Shown here: positions 31,757 to 42,280 of the stretch, piece after piece
Layout: every line of letters begins with the position of its first letter
Position numbering within the stretch: position 1 is the first letter of the stretch
NCBI GenBank assembly: GCA_023101725.1
Contig: JALJCO010010564.1
Span: forward strand, 372,001 to 436,000
Reading direction: 5' to 3'
Origin: Atherinomorus stipes
Taxonomy: Eukaryota > Chordata > Actinopteri > Atheriniformes > Atherinidae
Length of the DNA: 64,000 nucleotides
Translations under genes and position numbers: made by a program
The notes under the pieces: model-generated
Told to the model about the DNA's origin: nothing
The model's database searches: none
Seen by the model: only the letters and a program-made list of their open reading frames with translations

Positions 31757-32844
31757 AGGTGATAGCTACTGTACATCTTTGTCATTAAAACAACAATCTT
31801 TTAAAAAATAATACATCCAAAGGACGTTTAGAGGGGTAAGGAATAAAAGTACCCCCCCCCCCCCCCAAATTCAATGCATATGAATAATTGTTTTAGCAAT
31901 TTTGATGGGTCCCAAAAACTAAATATTTACTGTGCATCGGATTACCATGCCTACTTTGGGATTCTTCGCTATTAGCATTAGCTCTGGAGTTGCTAGCTTG
32001 TTTGCTCTGTGTACAAATAGCATCTTCCAACATTTCTCAATCTCAAGCAGACAAAAAACAAAGCAGGATGAGGGTGAAGGTAGCAAAGGAGGAGCTCTAA
32101 AGGCCCTTGGAGGTTAGCCTACTGCTTTCCTCCTGGACATGCAAGTTAAACATTTGTTCATGCTAATTAATGGTTAGCTGGTACTGTAATGTTGCAAATG
32201 CTAAGTGCAGGGTTCTTGCAGGTTTCAGCAAATTAAATTTAAGATCTTTTAAGACTTTTATAAATCAAATTTAAGACCAAAATGATGCATTATTAGAAAC
32301 ATTCAAATAATCCCAGAAATTCAAAATAGGACTTAAAAAAACCCAATAATAATAATTATGTTTGTAATCTATCGATCTTGATTAATCACAAAGGCCTAAC
32401 AATAATTGCCTCAAAAAGTAACTTTTTTTTTTAAAGGATATTAGTGGACGACTGACTCAAGTAACAGACACAGACACTAATATTGTTAACTCAAGCTCAA
32501 CTAAAAAAAAAAGCATTTTATTTATAGAAAAAAAAATTGAAAATATCCCTTGAAGTTATCTGAACCTTTCAGAAAGACGGACAGAATCAACCTCTGATAT
32601 ATTATTCAGCGTATTCTTTGTGGTCAATGCTCCTTAGGAATGAATAAAAGTAAACAATGAAGACTTGTCTAGAGCAAATTTAAGACCTTGGATGAAAATT
32701 TGGCCTGTTTAAAACCTCTTAAGGCCATAAATTTTAAGTTCAGAATTTTAGACCTTTTTAGACCCTGCAAGAACCCTGGAATTGAGTAAGCGAGTGTTAG
32801 CACCACCTACTGGAGGGGAGGAATTAAACTTGTAGCTATCACCT
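31757..32844. mobile_element. TTAA-flanked MITE, 1,088 bp, with a nested hAT-type MITE
   Basis: TTAA at 31753-31756 and 32845-32848 flank AGGTGATAGCTA and its complement TAGCTATCACCT. The host part is about 517 bp once the nested element at 32208-32778 is subtracted. Confidence 0.8.
32208..32778. mobile_element. Nested hAT-type MITE with CAGGGTTCTTGCAG ends
   Basis: CAGGGTTCTTGCAGG at the left mirrors CCTGCAAGAACCCTG at the right; AATTTAAG/TTTTAAGA motifs are repeated inside. A clean 8-bp duplication is not visible. Confidence 0.75.
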
Positions 32845-33155
32845 TTAACAACATATCAGATATTGAAAGTGAGACATTTTACTATTTCATGGAAAACATG
32901 AACCTATTGTGAAACTGATGGCAGCAACATGTCTGTAAAAAGAAAAACATCGAACTGAGTCGTTTAAGTCTGAGGATTCAGTCTGTCCAGAATCAGTTGC
33001 CATTAAAGCCAGAGTTGGTAATCCGGCTCAGAAACATTTCTTGTTCTACTGGGTGAACTGGTCCTTCCATCCTGACAATATCAACACATCATGTATTCAT
33101 AAAAAGAAGGAAAACAGTCAGAGCTCTGTGAGAGCTGCAGGTCAGTACTCTGAAC

Positions 33156-33420
33156 TAGGGCTGAACGATATGGACAAAATTTCATATCTCGATATTCATG
33201 CCAGACATCTCAATATCGATACGATACAATATGACTACGGGTTCGTTGAAAACCAAGCACTTTGGTGGAAAATGCTGTTTTGTTTGTGACTTCCAGAGCT
33301 TTATATGCAGGACAAGCACAGGGGAAATCTATATCTTTTATATAGTTGCTTTAGCGATATTAATATCTTGAATGTCCATATCTCGATATAGATACGATAA
33401 TGATATATCTTTCAGCCCTA
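33156..33420. mobile_element. hAT MITE, 265 bp, exact 8-bp duplication
   Basis: TAGGGCTGAACGATATGG...TATATCTTTCAGCCCTA between CTCTGAAC at 33148-33155 and 33421-33428. The interior consists of ATATCGATA-type repeats. Confidence 0.9.
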
Positions 33421-33654
33421 CTCTGAACAACCCCTGCCACCCGCACCAAAGGCAGGAATTGGTAATTCGCAATGTATAGAAAGAACCAATTGATGCCTTT
33501 ATGTCTCATCTCTGTCCTTCCCCTCTCGCCGTCCTCACGACTGCGAACTGCTGCTGCGCCAAAAAGCTAAACAAAACAACAGATAACAGGGCCCCAGACT
33601 AACTTTTTCCACAGGAGCACAGTGGCTCGCACCGAAATCAACTTGCAAAACAAA

Positions 33655-33735
33655 TATTCAAATCAAATCAAACTTTATTCGTAAAGCACTTTTCCTGACA
33701 AAGGCAACCCAAAGTGCTTTGCATGACAATAAAAA
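33655..33735 (-). repeat. L2 LINE 3' tail fragment
   Basis: AAATCAAACTTTATTCGTAA and CAAAGTGCTTTGCAT match the minus-strand tail seen at 8,640-8,700. Confidence 0.6.
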
Positions 33736-33767
33736 CAAATGCATATTAAGATAAAAACATTAGTATC

Positions 33768-33912
33768 TTTCATTATAGGACAAACTGATTAATCCAGTTG
33801 TAACTGGCCATTGTCGTCGTGGTAACCGAGGCCAGGCACACCTGGATTAATCAGTTTGTCCAATAATGAAAGACAGGAAACAGAGGAGCACTACTAACTT
33901 CAGGAAGTAGTG
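33768..33912. mobile_element. Hairpin MITE family B, partial copy 1
   Basis: Contains GGATTAATCAGTTTGTCC inverted against GGACAAACTGATTAATCC, and AGACAGGAAACAGAGG...GGAAGTAGTGGA as in the copies at 40,485 and 62,505; the outer left arm is missing. Confidence 0.7.
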
Positions 33913-34778
33913 GAATAGTTCAGGATCACAAATCTGCAGGAGGCTTTTACTTTGAAATTTACCTGCTTCCGTGTCTGATTTCCATTTTTTGGCTGAGAGC
34001 TTGACGCTCTCTGGAAGCGTGCTCCATCGTAAAAAGGGATGCTGAAACGAGACGCCTCTGACTTCTGGCGTTTGGCAGCCTGGAGTGAAGTAAACTCTTG
34101 CCAGAAACGTTCGCGTTTAGCTCCGGATTCGGCGCCGCACATGGAACTGGTCTGTGCCTTTACTGACCAGTAATTCTCTCAGCAACCCGGCACATTTATT
34201 GGTCGCACATGCGCGAGTAGATGAAAAATTTACTCGCACTGTCTCACATTTTAGTCGCAAAATGAAACCATTTGGTCACAGTCTGGAGCCCTGAGATAAG
34301 GATTAAGTCTTTGAGGCGTTGAAGTTTGCAGTGTGGACTTTTTACACTGCAGAAGGAGTTGTAGGTGAGTGGATTAAAGCTTTTAGAAACGTGGTTGGTC
34401 AGCTGTTTACTAGCAAGCTAACAAGCTATCCACTCGGCTGTTATCGTTAACCTACTCGTAAAACATTGGCATTTTTTAAAATGTCACTTGCTCGAACCAT
34501 TTTTTTTCCACATTGCCAACCCTAGCTTTAAATGGTGAGTAGTGATTTTCACTAGGTGTGATTAGTGAAAAGTAACCAGACTGAAACAGATTATTGGTCG
34601 TGAGATTACTGTGAACCTGTACAGAAACTATGTTTATCAACTATTGATAGTTTTCAGTCACGTGACCTGCCGGGAGCTCTGGCGGGCAAAAGATGACGGG
34701 GCGCAGCGGCATCTGAGCAGACAGACTAGAGAATAGTTGTTTAAATCAGCCGTCAGTCACCAAGAAGGAAAGATCCAG

Positions 34779-34961
34779 AAATGAGATGGAAGTGCTGGAC
34801 AGTTGTGACCCGTATAGAGAAGCGACTGCTGTATACGAGCCGTTAAACATCACCACGTCCCTGCCCAGCCTGCAGTCAGACATATTTACATGTGTCTGGT
34901 TGAGAAGCGTCACCGTACACCGCTGGATGAAGGTATATAAGAGCACCGACAGTTCTCACTG
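34779..34961 (+). pseudogene. Unidentified short coding remnant
   Basis: From ATGGAAGTGCTGGACAG the frame reads MEVLDSCDPYREATAVYEPL, then LQSDIFTC, VWLRSVTVHRWMKVYKS and ends soon after. The S-DI----- -S-VT----K-YKS pattern resembles a small conserved block found in unclassified transposon-related fish proteins, recalled from memory and not verified. It may equally be chance. Confidence 0.25.
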
Positions 34962-35083
34962 AAACAGGGCTTTCCAAAGCGACACTGAGTAGCCAGTCAT
35001 AACACCTAAGTAGCCAGCCGGCATTGGGGGGTGCATGTGACATGGGCTATATATATTTATACTGTATATGTAATATAAACATA

Positions 35084-36680
35084 TACACAGTCATCCTCAA
35101 AATTATTCAGACCCTTCAATTAAAGAAATGGCTAAATTCACAATAGTACTTCAAATAACAAGAAACTGATAAATAAAAATTTATAAAATTATAATTTAGT
35201 GAAATGAAATATTGGTTTTGAATTGTAGTTGAAAATGATAATTAAAAAAACAAACAAACAAAATCATCCCAGACACATGAGAACACCTTTGCCGTGGACA
35301 GTCTATACCTGTCAGCAGGTGCAGACTTCTGATTGGACGTTACAGAAAACACCTGATTGCAGTGATAAAATTTTTTTTTTTTTTTTTTCTTTTTTTACTT
35401 GTCCTGTCCAGCATCGAAGCAAGCAGAATGGAAATCTGATTGCTTTATTCTGTTGAACAGTTTTGCTTTATCAAGCGGAGCTTTATGAACATAAGGCTCC
35501 ACTTGATATCATGTTTATTCATTTTATTTCTTTATTTAAACATTTGTCTATTACACCATTCCATTTCATACTGCTGGGCCTGACAAGGGAGAAATGAAAG
35601 TTAACAGAGGTAATGATAGAAAGTGAAACAGAGAGAAAGGAGTAAGGAAGAGGAAGAGAGAGAGGAGAGAAAACATGAATCCACTTACACAGTTCACTGG
35701 TACATCTGTACCGCGATCCCTAAACAACCAAGGTCTCTGTTGGAAAACAAAACAAGCAATCCCCTACAGGAGGACCTGCAGGTGGCTTAAATATCCTCAG
35801 ATCATACAAACACACACAAACACACGCAGAACTACGCAGAGAAGAGGTACAACCTAGTCAGTGCAATGGGAAGTAGAGAAGAGGTACAACCTAGTCATCG
35901 CAATGGGAAGCAGTGTCACAGTGTCAACATGCATAATAAAGGGTCTCCGTGGTGATACAGTCATGCAGATGCAGCCTCGTCTCTGCAAGGAGGAGGAAGC
36001 CCGCAAGGCTCGCGACCCAGGCCCCCAGCAGCCACCCAGAGGCCCAGATCCCAGCTACCCCCCCCCCCCCCCAAAGAGCGGACATGCATCCCCCCGAAGG
36101 GCGGCAAAAGGCGGCCCCAGCCGGAGCCCCCCGCAGTCTGGAGGCCCAGGCCCCAGCGGACCAAGACCAGCAGCTGCCGACCCCACCGGGCGCCGGGCGT
36201 CCCCGGAGCGGAGACAGCGCCGGGCCCAGGGCCCAAGCGCCCAGGAGCAGCCACCCCCCCCCCCCCGGACCCGGGCGGCCCAACCGAAACCCAGGAGGAC
36301 CGGACCCCCCAGACGACGCCCCCAGGGCAGGCCAGCCCCCCCACCCCAAAGTCCCTGCCCCATACACCTGACACCAGGGCGCCACCACCTCTACCACCCC
36401 CTACCCCGCCACCACGCTCACACACACACTCCCCACACACCTACCCCAACACTAGGGCTGAAAGATATACCGTCACCGCCCCCACACCGAGTGGGCAGTG
36501 ATAAAATTTTAGCTAAGGACCCCCACCATGCTTGTTTACTTGTTTTATTTTTTGTTTTTAATATTTCTGTTGTACCACAATTCAAAATCGATGTCAAGAT
36601 TTTCATTGAATTTTTATTTATTATTACTTTTGTCAATTTGTTCAGTTGGAGGGTATGAATAATTTTGAGGACGTGTTGTC
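35084..36680. mobile_element. MITE with CCTCAAAATTATTCA ends, split by a retroposed insert
   Basis: CATCCTCAAAATTATTCAGA near the left end matches the complement of the right end (GGGTATGAATAATTTTGAGG). Removing the insert at 35375-36494 leaves a unit of about 480 bp. The ends resemble Tc1-type MITEs; boundaries are approximate. Confidence 0.65.
35375..36494 (-). mobile_element. Retroposed insert (LINE-derived) with poly(A) and 16-bp target duplication
   Basis: GCAGTGATAAAATTTT occurs at 35359-35374 and again at 36495-36510. The insert begins on the plus strand with a long T run (to about 35,398), i.e. a poly(A) tail of a minus-strand copy, and that copy has AATAAA-type motifs shortly before it. 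Its 5' half (35,960-36,420) is extremely GC-rich. No endonuclease or RT is encoded, so it is an internally deleted or non-coding LINE derivative. A 37-bp tandem duplication (GAAGAGGTACAACCTAGTCA) sits at 35841-35914. Confidence 0.75.
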
Positions 36681-37627
36681 ATGTTGTCTCAAAAGACAAT
36701 ATTTTGGAGTTTTTGAGGGGGCAAAGATCACATACTGTAAAGTTTAAGGCCAAGTGTTTGGAAAAACTACTTTGGAATTCAGTCCACTTTTTGTGGGGTG
36801 GAGAAGGTCAATTTTGACCAAGTGTCGTTCTGCTGGTGTTTTTCTCTTCAGAATGTAATGATGTAATAAACATACAAGAAGTCTGTGTTTATGCAGAACT
36901 GATGAAAACTTCCAGCTTCTGCTTTCAGGCACTGAGCTTCCCACGCCTCTCCACCAAGATGAAAATGAGATTATTTTTATTTACATTTATGCTTCTGTAC
37001 GTTCTTCTTACCAAACCATCAAAGCCATCAGTCAAAACATGAACCACATCTTCACTTTGTGTAAAGGTGTTTTTGTAAAACTGTGGAGAAAGTGATGGGG
37101 ATGAAACCTTTCCAGGAAAGTCTGAATAGCTTCACATCCTTCATGGGAAAACCATCCGATGGCACAAACTGTCATTTAGCACGAACACGCGCTTTAGCGT
37201 GTTCCCGTTGTCTCATTGTCCTGTGCAGCTGCTAACAGGTGACCTGATTACCAGGTAACTTGAGCTTCTCTGTGCTGCAGCTCCTTCACAGACGTGTTTG
37301 AAAAACCCGTTGCATTTTCTACCTGTCAAAAGGACAACATGTCCGGGTAGATGAGGGCGTTTCGTCACCCTGTAATACTAAGCAAGCAGAAATATACTAA
37401 TAAATATACAAGAGCCCCACGTTACCACTGGTTTCAAGGCGGGTGGATGGATGGATATTAGTTCCCACTGCGATGGAGCCGCTGAGTTTGAAAGTGAAAC
37501 TAACGAATTGGAATTAATTTCACCACAGATACCCCACTCCTCAGCATTTTGGCGGAGAAAAGAGCAGTGTCACAGCAGGGTTCACACCGAAGTAGCTATC
37601 AGGGAAACTACGGTGGGGAAGCCTGAA
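36681..37627. other. No recognised gene
   Basis: Nothing identifiable. Confidence 0.4.
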
Positions 37628-37790
37628 CATTTGGGCTGCATGCGCCACAGAGCATCTCTGTGTGTTTGCCCTGAGACAGACTGGCGACCTGTCCAGGGTG
37701 TACCCCGCCTCTCCCCTGATAATAGCTGGGATGGGCTCCAGCAACCCCCACGACCCTGAACTGGATACGCAGTACGGAAAATGACTGACT
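37628..37790 (+). repeat. SINE-like repeat, copy 2 (3' part)
   Basis: CAGACTGGCGACCTGTCCAG, then TGATAATAGCTGGGATGGGC and GAACTGGAT: the 3' portion of the repeat at 20,205. Confidence 0.7.
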
Positions 37791-39189
37791 GGCGCCACAG
37801 AGTGCAAACGTCATGCGGCATTACGCGGAATCATGTCCCGGCCAGAGTCCGACGGCTCTGATCCTGATTGTAAACCAGAAGCCCGCTGGACTTAGTTGAG
37901 TAGTCGGCTGTATGGTCGGCAGCCGGCGCTTGTGGAAAGCACTGCTAAAAACTACTATTCAAACAGAAATAACAGAAACAGAATAATTTCCTCTCATTTC
38001 AACTTGATACAACATCAGGTTTAGAAAGTTTGGAGCGCCAAGAAGACGTAAATAAAAGCATATAGTACAGGTATGCAGGAAAAACAAAGAACGTCATGCT
38101 AAATATCAGTGTTACATCTTGTCTTTGTGCTATTCAGCTGAATATGAGAAGGTTATAGATTTAAAAAAATGGGGTGGAAAAAAAAGGGGGGAAATGATGG
38201 AAAAGAGAGGGGAAGAGTAAAAGGGGAAAATAAAAAAAACCCCAAAAAAGTGTAACCCTACAGACCATGATGTCACAAAATAATTATCAACTGACGCAAA
38301 TGGAAGATTTAAAAGTAGCCTCGAGTCATGTAAGTATATTACCTGAATAATGTATACCTGAATATATTACTATAATACCTGAATGAAAATACATTTCATT
38401 AAAGGCTCCTTTCAGCTGTTGCATTTGTGTGTAACGACATCACATTGCAATCTTGTGCAGATCACCATTCAACTCTAAATGTGGCAACACTAAATCTTTA
38501 ATGTAACACTCATATATCCATCAGATCTACTTTAAGCATCACCTAAACTGTTTTGAATAACTTTTTTAACAAAATTCTCAGAAGACCAAACTTTTTAGTC
38601 TTGAAAACAACAAAATGAGATGATTTCCACGGATCATGTGTTCACTTTCTTTCAGACTGTCTGGCTTCACGTCTGTCCACGGGGACTGTAGAGCTGCACT
38701 GAAGAGATGCATAGAAGACGAAGTCTTTGGGCTTTTGTCGACTTTACTGTCACATCTCATATGATGCAACCTCAGCTGGCGAGTAAACAAGCTGGATTTG
38801 TGCTCATCCCCCATTCTGGCATTCTTTTGTGGTTGATGTATTTTTTGGCATCGAGATACAATATCATGTGAGATGATGGAGTTTATAAGAATGCATGAGA
38901 AAGAGACAAAAAGGCCAATTTTCAGAACCCCCACTGAAAAAGCAGAAGCTTACATGGAAGCCCTGCTGACGTCATGTTTTACTGTCTGAATGCTGAAGGA
39001 TTTGAGGTCGAACTGGATGTTTGGAAATGAGCAGGAACAAATGTTTCTGTAAACGGTGAAGAGTGAGGCTGATATTACACACTGGAAATGGTTTAACCCG
39101 TGTGGGTATTTATGGACTTTGTCCTTCAAGGTCATTTTTCCCCAATTTTGGCAACCATTTCTTCTAACAATGATAATAATAATAAAGAT
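37791..39189. other. No recognised gene
   Basis: A/G-rich at 38,160-38,260; small TACCTGAATA repeats near 38,335-38,390. Confidence 0.4.
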
Positions 39190-39305
39190 AATAATACACT
39201 CAGGTGAACAACTACGGACCCCTGAGCAAGGTCCTTAACCCCCACCAACCGCTCTCCGGGCGCTGTAATTGGCTGCCCACTGCTCTCAGGTTCAACCTGA
39301 GATGG
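39190..39305. repeat. Dispersed repeat fragment
   Basis: GACCCCTGAGCAAGGTCCTT, then GCTCTCCGGGCGCTGTAATT and GGCTGCCCACTGCTC, a frequent fish repeat of uncertain class. Confidence 0.45.
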
Positions 39306-39339
39306 GTTAAAATGAGAGAAAAAAAATCCTAATTGGGTC

Positions 39340-39557
39340 TTGAGAGGGAAAAAAAATATTATTATTATTATTGTATAAAAAGGCAAAAAAGGGGGGAGGA
39401 GGGGGGGGATAACCCAGAGAGTGGGGGGGAGAGAGACACACATGCTTACCAGGTAAAGGGAAGGGAATATCGTAAGGAGAGAGGGCGGGGGGGAAAAAAG
39501 AGGGAGGGAAAGGGAAAGGGACCCCCAAAATTAAAAAGTGTATTTATAAAAAAAAGG

Positions 39558-39642
<85 letters not shown>

Positions 39643-39845
39643 GGGGGGGGGAGGGAGGGGGGGGAGGAGGTAGTAAGGGGGGGGAGGCGGGTGTGGGTGG
39701 GGGGGGGGAAAGAGAGAGAAGAAAGAGGGAGGGAGGATAGTAGGGATGAGGGGGGGGAAGAGGGAGGGGAGGGTGGGAGGGGGAGGTCTGCTCTGGGGGG
39801 GTGGGGGGGGGAGGGGGGGGGGGGGGGGGGGGGGGGGGGCTAGGG
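39340..39845. repeat. Long polypurine tract (A-runs then G-runs)
   Basis: About 39,541-39,633 is almost pure A; 39,634-39,840 is nearly all G and A, with a G run of about 30 near 39,808-39,839. The frames on both strands (poly-Lys, poly-Pro, poly-Phe) have no other basis. Confidence 0.9.
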
Positions 39846-39879
39846 GGAGGAGTGGCGATCTGGAGCAACTCAGATGGTG

Positions 39880-40015
39880 AGGTGAAGTTGTGAATGGACG
39901 GAGTTTGGAGTTTGGAATTGATTCGAAGATGACTGGGAGCCAGTGGAGCTGCTACAGGGTGGGGGTGATGTGATCAGTGGATGGGGTTTTTGTTATGATC
40001 TGGGCAGCTTCTGGG
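39880..40015 (-). pseudogene. L2-type LINE C-terminal fragment
   Basis: On the minus strand it reads DHITPTL-QLHWLPV and further residues, matching DHISPVLRSLHWLPV of the copy at 8.8-10 kb. Very short and adjacent to the polypurine tract. Confidence 0.5.
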
Positions 40016-40484
40016 GGACTTTTGTGATACCGCAAATAAGGCGCATTCGGACAGAGAGGTTCTCGGGACACAGTTCCTATAACTACCCGTCTGGAGTTTA
40101 GTTATCAGAACTACCTTCCCCATCAGTGTGCGTCCGCACATGAGGGAGGACCTTGATAGGAACAATGTTTGACACAATCGTCTGAGACAAATTTATGCCC
40201 CAGCAGATCCAACACAAAACTTTAATACGCTGTGTTTAGCATTGGTTTATGAAACAAGTACAGTAATGAGCTAAGCCCAATAAATTTCCTAAGAAAAAAA
40301 AAAAAAAAAATTAAATTTATAACTAATTTTTTCTAACTTTTGAATATATATAAACATTATACAGTAGTGATTTGGCAACCGTGGACATCAGGTCCTTTTT
40401 CAAAAAAGAGAAAAGCTCAGGTGAGAGAAAACAACTGGGGACAATTTTACAATGATATATGTCATAAATCTTTGGATAACAAAT

Positions 40485-40695
40485 AGGCTTTATGCACAGC
40501 TCCACTACTTCCTGAACTTAATACTGCACCTTTGTTTCCTGTCTTTCATGATTGGATGAACTGATTAATCCAGGTGTGTCTGATCTCAGCAAATGGTCAG
40601 ACACACCTGGATTAATCAGTTCATCCAATCTTGAAAGACAGGAAACAAAGGTGCAGTATTAAGTTCTGGAAGTACTGGAGATGTGCATAAAGCCC
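40485..40695. mobile_element. Hairpin MITE family B, copy 2
   Basis: Two arms of about 80 bp, nearly perfect complements (AGACAGGAAACAAAGGTGCA and GGATTAATCAGTTCATCCAA on the right), joined by a short loop near 40,591-40,601. Outer ends TAGGCTTTATGCAC / GTGCATAAAGCCC. Confidence 0.85.
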
Positions 40696-41832
40696 ATTGC
40701 TCCGCTTGATGTATGAATAAAGGACAAAAAGAGAGAGATGGTAGTAAGAAAGAAAAATGCCAACATGAGCATTTTAAAACACACTTACCCTAGTTTGTGT
40801 ACTTTCTTTTGAAGTTGAGGTTAAATGATGTCATGTTTAAATGGTGTACATATAGCAATAGCAAAAACACCTTACCTGGTGATATTGTGGTTTCAGCCCA
40901 CCACAATAGGGCCTGTTTTAACTCCAAAACAAAGGTACAATGTTTGGAATATATTGGTGTGTCAATTTTTACAATAATATTTTTTGTTGCTCGTTTTGAT
41001 CTTTGTGTGTTAGTACAAAGAAGGAAAGATGGCAGCAAGAATGAGAACACAGAGGTGGAACAAGAAACAGGTTTAGGGAAAGAAGAAAAAGATGGGATTA
41101 TATTTTAAGACATATTTTCTTTGGGTGAAGTAGAATTTTTAAAAACAGTTTTTCTTTATACTTTTGTTTAAATTTATGAATATATCCCTGACTGCGTCCT
41201 GGTTTGCCTATACCTGGTTTTGTAAATGCTGTCCTGAATGAGTCGTGGTTTATAACTGGTTCTGTGAATTCTGCTCAGTGAGTCCTTGTTTGGTCCTGAG
41301 CCATGTGTTGGTATTGTTCTTTGAGTAAGATGTGTGACACCAAGACTGAGTTTTAACTTTAATGGTTATCCATTAATACATTAAAATGAAAACATAATGC
41401 AGTGGTATGATTATTAAAGAACATGGGCAGGACATGTTAAACATTAGGTAGATAAAGGTAAATACTGAATAATTTTTGGTAGATTATTACTTATTTGGTG
41501 TACTGGATCACTCTTCTAACGATGAATCTTTTTGTGGGCTAAGCCCCTGATGATGACAATGTCTAGCTCCGCCCCTGGATGTCAGAATGGCGATTGCCTC
41601 CCGTCAGGGAGTGTTTGTAGGCAGAGAACACGGCTTTATTTCTGTAGGCCCCTTTTATTTTGTCTTGAATTTCCTCCTCTCCCTAGAGACTGAGAAGGCA
41701 TGTCACCTCTCCAACGACTACTGTGTCGCACTTTCCTCCTCATCTCTCATTACCTGTCGGGCCTCCATTCTCACATTTAACTACTGCTCACATCTTAACA
41801 GTGCGCCAAAACTGAGCTAAATTGTCAGCGAT
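40696..41832. other. No recognised gene
   Basis: The frames at 40,790-41,108 and 41,587-41,820 show no recognisable domain. Confidence 0.4.
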
Positions 41833-42010
41833 TTAAAGCTAGGGTTGACAATGTTGGAAAAACGGTTTGAGCAAGCAACAGTTTAATAAAACATACCACC
41901 CGAAACCACCCCCCAGGGCGCGGGGCACTGATGTTTAACGAGCAAGTTAACGATAACAGCCAAGTGGATAGCTCGTTAGCTTGATAGTAAACACCTTTTT
42001 TAAAAAGCCT
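41833..42010. repeat. Fragment related to the TTAA MITE at 33,007-34,527
   Basis: TTTAAAGCTAGGGTTGACAATG, then on the other strand ATCCACTTGGCTGTTATCGT, as found near 34,410-34,530. Confidence 0.6.
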
Positions 42011-42280
42011 CTCAAGCTCTACAGCTTTTTTGGTTTCTGCTCGAAAATGACATTCCCAAAATGCATAGAGTATATCTCTGTATCTACAAGGTCTATTGGA
42101 ATAATTTTGGTGTCATAATAAAAGGAACATTTGGGACATTTGTTCACATGTGTAAGTATCAGTATTTATGAGTTCACTTCCGCCTAAAAAAACCCCTCAC
42201 TTTTGCGATGATTATCTCTTTGAAATGATGCAGATGGAGGTAAAACTCTATGTCAAAGCATAGAACGATGTGTGACCATG

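Larger units (their letters stand above)
33007..34527. mobile_element. TTAA-flanked MITE (AGCTAGGGTTGGCAATG ends) carrying nested repeats
   Basis: TTAA at 33003-33006 and 34528-34531 flank AGCCAGAGTTGGTAATCCGG and, on the other strand at the right, AGCTAGGGTTGGCAATGTGG. Related sequence occurs near 41,833-42,010 and 57,920-58,075. Contains the hAT MITE 33156-33420, an L2 tail and a partial hairpin MITE. Confidence 0.7.

Noticed and set aside
35861..36658. 265-codon proline/arginine-rich frame and three overlapping frames on the other strand
   Set aside because: The region is C/G-rich with few stops in any frame and lies inside a retroposed insert; no domain is visible.
39333..39868. Poly-lysine / poly-proline / poly-phenylalanine frames
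   Set aside because: Pure products of the polypurine tract.
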